64,000 nt of DNA from Sipunculus nudus (taxonomy: Eukaryota; Annelida; Sipuncula; Golfingiida; Sipunculidae), in contig CM049306.1 in NCBI GenBank assembly GCA_026874595.1, positions 18,593,019-18,657,018 of the forward strand, given 5' to 3'. A program made the position numbers and the translations under genes. A model generated the notes under the pieces. That model was not told the origin of the DNA and did not search any database. It worked only from the letters and a program-made list of their open reading frames with translations. Each line of letters starts with the position of its first letter. The stretch's first letter is position 1. Positions 51,050 through 62,345 of this stretch are shown in pieces.

Positions 51050-51700
51050 CAGTGGCAGAACAACGCAGAGCACCAAGACCTGGTCGGGATTTACCGTGAA
51101 TAATCTCACGGCTCTTCTGGTGATACCGATACTCGAACTCGCGATCTCTTAGGAGTCCTCTTTGCTGTCGAGTTCCCGGACCCGTAAAATTTTACGGTTT
51201 AAAGTTTAAGGTAAAACTGCAACATATCAGTTATTTTACTCCTTTAGATTTAAAAGATATCATTTTGCAAGTTATAAACGAAAATGCGCCTTTGCGGAAC
51301 TGACTTTAACATGTTGAAAAACGATAGAAATTTTATGTCCTAATTTTGAAGAAACATAAATATTAAATATTGAACCTCTCTACAGTCTGACTACTTAACA
51401 CAAAGACATAAGAGATCAGTTTATCAGGAACAGAAAATCCTTATATTTTCTGTGAACATTGCCTCAAAATGTCCTTCTTGTATTGCATATTCAAAAAAAT
51501 TTCCAATATGGGAGGGGATACCCTTTCCATAACCTCACCATGTACCTGTGATTAACTTTAACAATGGTACATAATTGAAAATTAAAAAATTATGTATTTT
51601 CATACACTAAAAATATATCACGTATAGTACTACTTATAGTAATGTTAGTTCTATAGTACCCCCCCCCCCCCCGGTTCTCGAATTTTTGGATCCGTCACTG
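51050..51700 (-). mobile_element. CAGTGGCGGATC hAT-like family, inverted copy
   Basis: Ends are CAGTGGCAG at 51050 and GGATCCGTCACTG at 51688-51700. Read on the minus strand it contains ACTCCTAAGAG, GTATCACCAG and GAGCCGT in the same order as the copy at 32.1 kb. The core word GAGTTCGAGTATC is tRNA B-box-like, so part of the element may derive from a tRNA-type SINE. A C run lies just inside one end. Confidence 0.7.
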
Positions 51701-51793
51701 ATGACATTTTGGTAATGTGTATTGCGTTTGAAGTAAGATATATCACTAAAAAATTAATTGCCTCATTTATTTATCTTCTAATCTCAATAGCGT

Positions 51794-51795
<2 letters not shown>

Positions 51796-51855
<60 letters not shown>
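51796..51855. repeat. (TA)n microsatellite
   Basis: About 60 bp of TA repeats. Confidence 0.95.
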
Positions 51856-51859
<4 letters not shown>

Positions 51860-53029
51860 TAAGGGAATAAAACTTCTACGTAGTTTCATAAGGGAAGATT
51901 GTCTGATGATTTGGTTCATTACGGTTCACATTTGAGTAATTGTTCTTGTATGGGTAATCTCTAATTCCATAAAAGTTACAGGTAAACTGGTACGTTTTTT
52001 GCTTTTGTTGAAGTATGACACATTATAGGTTACAGGAATATGCTCTGCTACCATACCATAGAGCACTCTAGTAGTTGTATATTGCATAAAAAGGTAAATA
52101 TATATAAATATATATATAAGATTAACAATTGTCATTGTATTTTTTAATTGTTTACCAATTAAATGCCCTGTAAAGGATCAAAATAATGAAACTCGCAACT
52201 TCAGTACACGTTTTTATGTTAAGAAACATTTTCCCGTGTATAAGTTGAACGTATAAACTGCAATGTAAAATGATCTTTATATTCACATTGTTTATTTTCT
52301 ATGTTTACGAATGACAAAGAGGGGGGGCTTCGATATTGGTATGTGTTAAACGAATGTATCGTACTGTACGTAAGGAGTTTGGTAACACAAATGGCCGAGT
52401 AAGAACATCCTTTAATGCATTAAGCTTACAATAATCGGAACTTTGACATCGGAAAAAAAAATCACGCTGTAGCGGGGGACGCTTAGCGGTCATGGACTGT
52501 GCTGCTGTGCCTGTTCACGGATGTTCTGACTTCTGTGTTGTTCCTGTGGGTGCTGTTGTTCTCTGGTCTTCTCATCACCTCCTCTTGCTTGTCCCCCTTG
52601 GCACGCTGGCGGCTGAAACAACTCTTTGGTTGGCTTGGTAGCATCTGCGTCTACGGTTCCGAGCAAAATTCTACGCATAGAGAGCGCCAAGGGAACAGAT
52701 CTAAGACCCTTCTAATAGGAGCGCTCAAGGGTCTTAATACATCTTCAGTCAGTCAGTATCATACACCACGGAAACATTTGAAAAGCCCAAGTTACACACA
52801 AATTTAGCTTTTAAATGGAATTAAACTAAGCTCACATGTATGTTTGACTTGTACACAAAGCGCGTGTATGTTATGTTTAATAACGGACTCAAAGAGAGGT
52901 TTTGTGTAAGTTGTAAGTAGTTCGTCACTTTGTTTAACCAGAGGTTAGCAATGACAACATAATAGCTTTTTAATATGGCACTGATAAGGGGATGTGGGCC
53001 TTGATACAAGTCATAATAGAATACCCGTT
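51856..53029. other. Gene-free stretch with a GC-richer island
   Basis: 52480-52740 is clearly GC-richer than its surroundings and has open frames on both strands. The minus-strand frame (52490-52690) is Gln/Glu-rich with no recognised domain. The island also contains an inverted pair, AAGACCCTT / AAGGGTCTT, around 52704-52737. It looks like foreign or retroposed DNA, but nothing identifies it. Confidence 0.35.
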
Positions 53030-54275
53030 CTAAGGGTTGGAAGGAAATATTTGCTGTGTGGAAGTATTTGATTTCAGAGGCTTTAATGGTTGTGTTTATT
53101 TGCTAAATAATTAAGAAAAACGTTTGTTAAACAACATTTGTGGTAGTTACCTTGGCGGCGAGATCTATAGTTTGAAGCAGTTTCGGCTACCGCAGTTTCC
53201 CCTGTCATGATGGAAGGAGAGACATATTTATGGAGTAAAACAAGGCTCGCTATAAATAACTGCTGAATGAATACATTGTTACGGAACCAAATATCAACAG
53301 ATCACGTAGTCGTGACGAAAATTAATTTTGTTACGGAGATAAATAAAAATCAGATTCTGTAACACTAGGCAGCATGAAATGTCCAGGGGAATGAATAAAG
53401 AAGTCAGTGTTTTTATTAACAAATAATTATAATTTATTCTTAAAACAACCGTAACATTACAATTCACTAAATCGATACAATTACACAGTATAATAAATAA
53501 AGTGTACAGTACCTGGATACCAGCACTGCCACAGCAGTGTCCACTGTCCTTTAAAGCGTATAATCCAGATGAACAGTTCACATAAATCTTCTCAGAGAAT
53601 AATAGTCCAATTCAATCACAAAATCAATCTGTTGTTATCCAAAAGTGAAGTTCTGGCAATAATTCCAAAGGCAAACTGAACACTATATATCCGTTACAAA
53701 TTTCGAAGAAGATCTATAACTGCTGCAATTATCGGAAAGGTCCACAATCAGACTCACACTCTTCCGTGTCCGCTGGAATATTTCTCTCTCTCCTCTGGGC
53801 TCTAAACACAGCTATTTATAACTTTTTCATCCGAAAATTCTAGAAATGGTAAACTCTATAGAACAATACACACGTTGCAGGAAACATCAAGAACAAAAAA
53901 CGCTGTGTCTCTACACGCCAGGGTTTACAGTAGGCCGGCCCGGCTCACGCGTCTCCTATGGCAACGGACAATGCTAGCGCTACACAGACACATGCAAAAC
54001 TCCTGCGCACAATAAAAGACACATCTGTAATAAAAAGTGAGTATTATAGTAATATTAATGAACGTAATGTTTATTATTTTTCCCAACAGGATAACGTCAC
54101 TCTTTGTCTGATCTCGAGAAAATGACAGTTTGATAGGCAGATGAATTGCAAAAAAATACTGTTAGAGATGGCATCTGCTTATACTAAAATTGATCCGAAC
54201 CCTATAGCTCGCACTGCTTCCTCAACGTCTTCAGTTAAAATGGGTGGCAGGCTGCCGCTAACAAGAGGTCAACCC
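53030..54275. repeat. Segmental duplication, copy B (interrupted by a solo LTR)
   Basis: Colinear with 48655-49160 on both sides of the solo LTR at 53277-54032. Divergence is substantial, so the duplication predates the LTR insertion. Confidence 0.75.
53277..54032 (-). mobile_element. Solo LTR, 756 bp, inverted relative of 35835-36590
   Basis: On the minus strand it ends GGTTCCGTAACA like the first copy. Its start is decayed (TATTAC in place of TGTTAC). Shared internal text includes CACTGACTTCTTTATTCAT, TCCAGCGGAC and CAATAAAAGA-like words. A TATAAATAG box (53812-53820) and AATAAA (53433-53438) keep the LTR order. No clean target duplication remains. Confidence 0.78.
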
Positions 54276-54450
54276 GGGATGTGATAAACAACATGGTCTG
54301 ATGATTCCGGTAAGTTGTTTTATCTCCCATTGATGGCGTTTTAGGCATAGGTGTGAAAACCTCGAACCATCCTTGCAAGGCAGGGGTAATGGACGACTTC
54401 CCCTGAAGTGGATGTCAAATAACTGAAAATGGTGCCGAATTGTCTTAAAA

Positions 54451-54676
54451 TTTAGTTTCAAATATCCCAAATTTAGTTTCAATTAAACGGGGAATTTAAT
54501 CAATAGGAAATAGGGAATATTTGGGACAATTGACTTGCAGTTAAATGATTTTGGTACCTATAGTTTAGTTTCAAATATCCAAAATTTAGTTTCAATTAAA
54601 CGGGGAATTTAATCAATAGGAAATAGGGAATATTTGGGACAATTGACTTGCAGTTAAATGATTTTGGTACCTATAT
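54451..54676. repeat. 113 bp tandem duplication, two near-identical copies
   Basis: TTTAGTTTCAAATATCC starts at 54451 and 54564. The following bases are almost identical through TTTTGGTACCTATA, so the duplication is young. Confidence 0.95.
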
Positions 54677-54727
54677 AGTTGATCGCCCCTTTCACGGGAA
54701 TGTCCATTAAAATACACATATTTAAAT

Positions 54728-55159
54728 TGTTACGAAGTCATATTGTTGAGGGGGAAAATTCTGAGCAGATCCGAGAGTCGAACCAAGGTGGGTGGCGCAC
54801 AAGTCCGGCGAACCAACCGCTTCGCTAGCAAAGCAAACTTCCCTAGCGAGACAATTCGGTCCGCTTTTATGTCACCCCGTAACACACCCCCTCTTAAGAG
54901 CGTTCTGCTATCAGAACAAGTCTAGTTATCCCAGGAGTCACACTTTGGTGAGCTTATTTCCTGGGCCACAAAGTAAACCGTCACGTTAGACGAGCCCCCA
55001 TTTTGTAACGAAGACAAATTGTTGAGGGGAAAATCCTAGGCCGATCCTGGTTTCGAATCCAGGTAGGTGACGTACAAGTCCGGCGTCCCAACCGCTTCGC
55101 CAGCAAAGCAAGCTTCACTAGCGAGACAGTTCGGTCCGCTTTTATGTCACCCCGTAACA
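54728..55159 (-). mobile_element. Complete TRIM-type miniature LTR retrotransposon, 432 bp
   Basis: Two LTRs, 55004-55159 (5' LTR on the minus strand, 156 bp) and 54728-54884 (3' LTR, 157 bp), enclose a 119 bp internal region. AAAT at 54724-54727 and 55160-55163 is a 4 bp target duplication. The primer binding site TGGGGGCTCGTC (minus strand of 54989-55000) lies 3 nt inside the 5' LTR. The polypurine tract AAGAGGGGGTG (minus strand of 54885-54895) abuts the 3' LTR. Internal sequence also conserved in the 10.4 kb copy includes GTGACTCCTGGGATA, a perfect hairpin GTTCTG/CAGAAC, and the palindrome CTCTTAAGAG next to the polypurine tract. There is no protein-coding capacity. This is the best-preserved copy and defines the family. 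Confidence 0.92.
54774..54827 (-). promoter_or_regulatory. tRNA-like A box/B box in the 3' LTR
   Basis: On the minus strand, A-box-like TAGCGAAGCGG (54817-54827) precedes B-box GGTTCGACTC (54774-54783). A 4 bp D stem (GCGA/TCGC) with a GG-containing loop can be drawn. The other LTR has a T-arm-like hairpin CCTGG/CCAGG around ATTCGAA at about 55050-55066. Confidence 0.62.
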
Positions 55160-55559
55160 AAATATACATTAAAATCTATTGTGTCGAAGTCGAAGGAACA
55201 AAAGGCAGTTTCGTTACAGCGACTTTTAGCTGGCGCGGAGTTGGGCCACGCCATAAAATGTTGCAATACGGACTCTGGGGGCCAAACTATGAAGGGAACG
55301 GGCGAGACAAAATACGTATTTTTGCTTTCCGAAATCTCTGATTTTCATAAGCAGGTCGGTCAGTTGCGTATGTCTGTTTGTGTGTTTGTTTGTCCGTACT
55401 TTCCTGGCCACAAATTTGTAGTAGTCGATCTGAAATTTACATTTCAGATTTATTTGAGTTGATTGAAATCCAAAAGTCGTGGAAGCCTAATGTTTTTGGT
55501 TAGTCAAAGTCAAAGGTCAAGGTCATAAAAAAGTCAAAATTTTATTTTCGTCATAACTT

Positions 55560-57000
55560 CGTCATAATTGTCCTATCTACATAAACTATAGCTCATTTTG
55601 TTCCTCTAGGCTTTCACCATGCGATGGTGTAATCAAATATTATCTCCTATGTATCAGTGTGTCAGTATTGCTGTCTGTTTGTCAGTTGTCCTCAATTTCG
55701 TCTGCTTGCTGGTTCTTGTGCCTTACATATACCATTATACAGGCAACAGTTTGGCAGTCATCCTTTGGAAACTTGTGATCTTATGTCTTACACTAATATC
55801 TCAAAACTTCATTTTTGGAAAATAGCCGCTAGGGGACGCTGCATTCATAACACTGCAACATATTGTTTTTAGCCATATCTCTAAAACTAAAAACCTTAGC
55901 TACATAAAATATAGCTTAATATGTTCCTCTATGTTTTCCTCAAAGGATGGACTAGTTATCTGACATCTCGGATGTGTCAGTGGGTCAGTATGTCTATCTG
56001 TTTTTCGGTTGCTCTCAATTTGGCTCGTTTGCTGGTTCTTGTGTCTTACATATACCATTCTACAGGCCACAGTTTTGCAAGAATCCTTTGGAAACTGGTA
56101 CATCTTATTTCTTATACTAATTTCGGGGTTTTCGTTTTCGGAAAATAGCCGCTAGGGGCGCTGCATTCAAAACACTGCAACATATCTTTTTTTTTTGTCC
56201 ATATCTCTTAAATTGTAAATCTAAGCTACAAAAAATATAGCTCAATATGTTCATCTATTCTTTCCCAGTTGATGATCTAATCCATTGTCATCTCAGATCT
56301 CTCAGTATGTCAATATGTCCGTCATTTTGTAAGTTGTCGTCAAATTCGTCTCCCTCCTTGTTCTTTGTGGTATATATGGATTTCCCCAGGCCAGCTTTTT
56401 TAAACAATCACTCTGAATGCTAAACTGTTGATATAACACCTAAAGTGTTAAGGTCAAGGTCATTAAAGACTACAAAATATTTTTTTCTTCATATCTTCAT
56501 CAAAATTTAACGATGCTACATAAAATGTAGTTAAATTTACTCGCCATTCAATGGCCATTCTTTTGATATGTAATTGTCTAAATCTGCTGTTACCATGATT
56601 ATGTATTTTTTGGGGGGAAAATTCATGATATCCCAACAAATGGTGTCATTTTTCCAACCTTGTCACTTTTAAAGGTAGATTGGTCTTCAGGTACCATTAG
56701 ATTTACTGTACTTTATACCAAATCTCGGGAAATCTCGTACCGTTTCTCGTCAAATGAGATACAAGATTTCACTTTTCACAAATATCAAGCAATCGCTATG
56801 AAAGTTATACAGTTGATAGAAAAACGATACTCATGCAAGTCTTTTGTTTTAAGTGGCGATAGGTCAAAGGTCAAGGGCAAGGTCACACAAAAAAATATTA
56901 TTTTGCTCATATCGTTGTGCAAAGTTGTCCTGTCAACACAAACTATAGCATATTTTAAAAGTCTTTGCATTCTCCGTTATGTCCGTCTGTCCTATTTCAA
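55560..57000 (+). repeat. Dispersed repeat, inverted copy of 17.5-18.4 kb, with internal sub-repeats
   Basis: Contains two or more internal copies of a block with AAAATAGCCGCTAGGG, GCTGCATTCA and CTGCAACATAT (near 55820 and 56140), and phrases such as GGTCAAAGGTCAAGGGCAAGG. The 163-codon frame starting at 56660 falls in this repeat and shows no domain, so it is not annotated as a gene. Confidence 0.75.
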
Positions 57001-57059
57001 TTTTCGGCAAGCACTCGACCTATGGTCGTCTATTTTTTTTTTTTTTTTTTTTGCAGCTG

Positions 57060-59809
57060 ACAGGAAGGATACATATATGTGCGACATTTCTAGGAATGGT
57101 TCAGATGAACCACACAAAAATCAATCCACTTTAGCTTATGTAAAACCTTAGTAATGGAATTTTTTAATTGTTAATACACATGAATTATGTGAAGGAAATC
57201 AGGCTACAGTACAAATTAACAACTGTATTACCAAAGTGTAAGTGCTCCTTCACACGCCCCCCCCCCCCCCCAAGCCCAATAAAAATCTCGAAAATTAGGA
57301 GCAGTGATTCTGTAGAATATTTATTTCTTGGCGTGGCCTTAGCTCATGTTTACAAAGGAAAATAGCTGCTAAACCGTTGCTGCTTAAAAACCACGCAAGA
57401 TTAACGTAATACCATTTACCTGCTCTTATTCTATGAGGCGTATTCGACCGGTTTATTTTGTGTAGCACATTCTCCGCCATTCTATACATTTTATATTCGG
57501 CTGGTAGGCTGTGTTACACGATCTCCCCGAGCCTGTAGAACAAACGTTCGAAATAAATCCGCGTTCAATAAATATAATTGGTCACGTAATCGGTACTTTA
57601 GTGTCTGTCATACAAGCGAGATTCCGCTTATGGTCACCGGCAGCGAATTTTACCAGAGTTTTATACCACTAGTTCATTTCTTAGTTCTACTTCTTGGCTA
57701 CTGTCGAGGTGGGCGGAGCTGAATTAACTCCTCGAAATAGGTCCAGTCTAATACAGCAAAAATATCGATGTTTTATCAGTAACCCGGCGTCGATGATCGA
57801 TATTTGAACTTCTCCCGAAAACCAGCAAATACCCTACACTCCCTGACAAGTCTCTGTACACTTCTAGAAATTGGGTGATTGTTATGCACGGATAAACTCT
57901 AAAATAACGGATGACTCTGTGAAGTTTTTGCTTAGACAACGTAAAACCTCGGCCATAATTCTAATAAACCTTAAACTATTTCTGCAGGGGAAAAAGTGTC
58001 ATCACCAAGGGGTGATCACATTTGAGCTCTGCCGACTAAAATAAAGGCGGCCCCTGAATCGTTATAATCCTTGCCTTACCTGACAATATTCATCAGAATT
58101 CTTAGAGAATATTCTTTGGTGATACAGGTTACTTTCAAAATTTAATAAAACAATTACAATATCTTATTGAAGTTACATTATCCCGCTAGCAAATTTAATT
58201 AAAATCAATCTTTAACTTTCTTGGTGAATTTGCTTACTCCTGGTGATTCATTTTAATTATTGTTTTATCTACAACACCACAAACAGAACCAACCCTGTTA
58301 CACAATTATTTAGACAGCTGCAATAACCCCACCTCCAACGAATAGTTTGTTTTGAAAACAATCCTGTGTAATAATCAACCCAGTGTGTATTTGGTAACGC
58401 CTGTATTGTGTTTTACATTCTGTATATTAGTCAGGGGATGGGGGCACATGCGGTTATGCTTGTAATTAGTTAATATACATATAAAAATAAAAAGAAACCA
58501 TATGGTACATGGTAAGAAATGGTAGTTTTAAATGAAAGATATCAATTTTTTTTTCTAATGTATTAATTTCATTGAACAGGAAAAAAAACACCGGTTTTGC
58601 TTCTATTAATAATAAATTATATTACTTACACTTGCATATAACATGCAATCAAAATATACACATGGTAGACTTGTAGATTTAGAGTTTTGTCCAACTGCCC
58701 GATTTTGCCATTTCAATATATCTATATATGTATTATGTAAAATCACTTTGATTCAGAGCCGGAAGTACCCACAAAATCTGAAATTTGAGCAAATTACGCC
58801 ATCTATATTTGTTAAAGGTGCCATTCTGATTGCGCGCGACATGCATTATTGGATTGTTTAAATGTATTGTTTAGAATCCTAAGCCATTATACCGCTGTGG
58901 TATACACCTGTCAAATAAATCAAAAAATGAATTTCGCAGAAATGTCTTTGACACATTTTTTTAGCCAAAATAGTCTAAATTTCAGCTAATTTTTAGTTAG
59001 GCCTCCGTAGATGCACTATGGATTTCTTCCAAACTTTACCTTCTGACTGAAGATGTGTTTAGTCTTATCGAGCGGTTACAGGTTGCTGCAGTCTGGGACT
59101 TCAGCCCTGTGGGCTCCTTAAGCGTAATTTTGATAGAGCCGATAGACGAGATACCACACAAGCTAAGCAGCAAAGAGGACGTCGTCATTTTTCCCTACTG
59201 GTGACCGGAGAAAGCTACAGCATATACAGTCTCAAAGTCCAGGGCAGGACACAAGACCGGCACCGATCTTAGCGACAAGTACCCAGCCAATCCAGAGAGC
59301 AGAACTCGTGCGAACGTTAAAGCGAGCGATCAGTGTTTTCTTCATCAGTCAACATTTACGATATTTCGCAAGAATAGGTAACTTCGTCATTTTGGTTGCC
59401 ATAAATACACTTATCATGAGGGATTGAATGTTTTCATAACTTTGATAGCCTTAGAAATGTATTCATCCGGAAACCTGTGCCGGATTTATCTATGGGTTTA
59501 GTCTGCTGTTACCCAGGGTTAATAGGGGAGGGGAGCTTGCTGCTGCTTGAAGAGCAGAATAAATGTTACCCTTAAATTCATTTCACTTATAACGATAAAA
59601 AATGGAACGTGCCTGACGCCAAATAAATGTGTAAACACAAACCCAAAATGCAGGAATACTTTGTTGGAAGCGATGAACGCACGCGCATGGGGGTTCCAAT
59701 ATGTATTCACGGTTGCTTACATTAGCAACAGCAGCCTGTCGCTGTACACACCTGAATCGAACAGTGCTTCGCTTGATACATAGCCTAGGACGTTTTTTTT
59801 TTTTTAGCT
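57060..59809. other. Gene-free stretch; possible promoter or conserved non-coding DNA
   Basis: C run at 57257-57272. Two patches, 57490-57960 and 59040-59390, are complex, GC-richer and non-repetitive. The second ends in AATAGGTAAC, compatible with a splice donor, so a non-coding first exon is conceivable. Nothing firm can be called. Confidence 0.35.
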
Positions 59810-61420
59810 CAGCTGACTTTCAGTCATGCTGAGCTATAGCGATCACTCTTTGTCCGTCGTCCGTCTGTCCGTCTGTCTGTCTGTATGTCCGTCTGTCCGT
59901 CTGCCTGTCTGTCCGTTAACTAGGCACAAATCGTAACCGCTGGACCTAGAATCTTGTAACTTGAAATTCTGAGAGGTCGATATAAAATCTCCTAGGAAAC
60001 CAGAAATTAGGTCTCTGAAACCCATATCCTTTGAGCTATGGGGCCCAAAAGTACCCCCCAGAATAGTAAAAAATTTCATACAAAAACTTCAATATCTCAT
60101 TAACTACATCACTGATGGTCATGATTTTTGGCATACATATTGATCATGAGATGTTTCATCAGTTTCTGCAGACTGGTGGCGCCACCTGTATTTTTCGATT
60201 TTTTATGATTTTTTTTCTGTATTTTTGAGACCTTTAAAAATGTGAACATCTGTTAACAGGGCACAAAACTTATAGACTGGACCTAGAATCTACATTCTTG
60301 ACACAGTGAGAGACCTATGAAAAGTCTCCATTGAAACTAGAAATTAGGTCTCTGTTACTCATATCCTTCCAGCTATGGGGCCTCAAAGTACCCCCCCCCC
60401 CCCCCCCCCAGAATAGTAGAAAATTTCATACGAAAACTTCAATATCTCATTAACTACATCACTGATGGTCATGCTTTTTGATCATGAGATGTTTCATCAG
60501 TTTCTGCAGACTGGAGGCGCCACCTGTATTTTTCGATTTTTTACGAGACCTTTAAGGATGTAGTTATCTGTCAACAGGATACAAATCGTAACGAATGGAC
60601 CTAGAATCTTCATTCTTGACACACAGGGAGACCCATGAAAAGTCTCCATGGAAACCTAAAAAATAGGCCACTGTTACCCATATCCTTTGAGCTATGGCAC
60701 TCCAAAGTACAGCTCAGTATAATGGAAAATTTGATACAAAAGCTGAAGTATCTGAACAACTAATGCAGAGATCACCATACTTGTTTGCATGGATATTGAT
60801 CATGGAGTGTTTCATCAGTTTCTGCAGACTGGTGGCACCACCTGTATTTGTTTGGTTTTTTTTTACGAATTTTTTTTTTCGATTTTTGAGACCTTTAATG
60901 ATATGAACATCTGTTAACAGGGCACAAATCATAACAACTGGACCTAGAATCTTCATTCTTGACACACAGGGAGACCCATTAAAAGTCTCCATGGAAACCT
61001 GAAATTAGGTTTCTGTTACCCATATCCGTTTAGCTGTATGGCTCCAAAATACCCCCGAGATTAATGGAAAAATTTGATACAAAAACTGCAGGATCTCAAT
61101 AACTACAACACTGATGGTCATGATTTTTGGCATACATAATTATCATGAGGTGTTTCATGAGTTTCTGCAGACTGGGTGCGCCACCTCTATTTTTTTTCAA
61201 ATTTTTACGAATATTTTTCTTTATTTTTGAGACCTTTAAAGATGTGGTTATCTGTCAACAGTTTTCAAATCTTAACAACTGGACCTAGCATCTTCATTCT
61301 TTTCATGCAAGGAGGCCCATCAAAGTGTCTGTGGAAACCTGAAATTAGGTCTCTGTTTCCCATATCCTTCAAGCTATAGGACTCCGAAGTATCCCTTAAG
61401 TATCCGATACTTGACATTGT
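59810..61420. repeat. Tandem repeat, about 320-340 bp unit, five copies
   Basis: GGACCTAG(A/C)ATCT recurs near 59942, 60279, 60597, 60940 and 61281. Every unit has CCCATATCC, GAAATTAGGT or a close variant, a CTGATGGTCATG-type word, TTTCTGCAGACTGG and a GGTGGCGCCACC-type site. The array starts with AGCTCAGCTGACTTTCAGT and a (GTCCGTCT)n run (59851-59915), the signature of a repeat family abundant in molluscs. Not coding. Confidence 0.92.
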
Positions 61421-62345
61421 TTCTGAAGGTTAGGTGCTATCAAAGTCGAGCCTTACACGGTATCATAGCCCATGTCCTGCTCCTACTTTTTACCGGTACT
61501 GTCTCATACAGATATGCATGATCATTTCACCAGAGAAATAAAGGAATGAGTATCATTCTTACATACCAGTGGTACATTCTCTCAGTTTTTAAGGTTGTCA
61601 AAAAAGCTAAGAACAACATTTGTCGTATATATACTGTTGGTGACTGTAACAGAATCTTGAATAAGTCCAAATTGGCGAGGTACCCGTTGTACCCATTATG
61701 GTAGCAGGACTGGTCCCCCTGAATGACCTTTGTTTCGGGTTTTCCCTTGCATTGAACAATCCAATACCTTAAAGTATACATTTTCTGAAAGCTAAGTAGA
61801 TTCTCTACTTTTTTGGTAAATATATATATTGTTTTGAAGGATTATGTTTTTAATTTATGAGCGTTTTAATTAAATTATATTTAACAGTAATTCCAGCACA
61901 TCTAAAGCAGGCATATAATATGTTTTTATATTAATCGAAAATTAAGATAAAAATCACGAGGCGTTTTATTTTGTGAGTTAAGTTTAAAAATTTCGATTTA
62001 ACGGAGTATTTATTCTCGAAACCCTAAAAAATTCATCATTTCAATTTTTACATTTTCCTGAATGAAAACCTTCCAATTAAGTTTGGAGTAAAATAAAAAA
62101 ATGTTTTTCAGTGCAGTTTTCTTTTTCAATGTAGTTGAATTGACTATGATTGAGCTCCCGTTTTCTTAAAAGTCTGTATACATTCTTTCTTATTTAAGGA
62201 TTTTGTCCTTTTCATCACTTTGAAAATCACAGTTACAAGCAATATTGGATTCAAGCAAAATAGCTCATGAATCTTGTTTTACATAAAAATGCACCCTATG
62301 TGATTCACGCCCACGCATGTGTCTGTCACTCTGTTTTATCTTTAG
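61421..62345. other. Gene-free stretch, probable intron before the 62346 exon
   Basis: AT-rich with no supported exon. Ends in TCTGTCACTCTGTTTTATCT then TAG, a strong pyrimidine tract and splice acceptor. Confidence 0.45.

Noticed and set aside
54728-55159. A functional tRNA gene
   Set aside because: The acceptor stem does not pair and the anticodon arm cannot be drawn; only the promoter boxes and parts of the D and T arms are recognisable.
56660-57151. 163-codon frame as a gene
   Set aside because: It lies in a dispersed repeat whose inverted copy at 17.5 kb is not open, and it crosses a long T run near the end.
59843-60079. Frame rich in Thr-Asp-Gly-Arg repeats
   Set aside because: This is the (GTCCGTCT)n part of a mollusc-type tandem repeat read on the minus strand.
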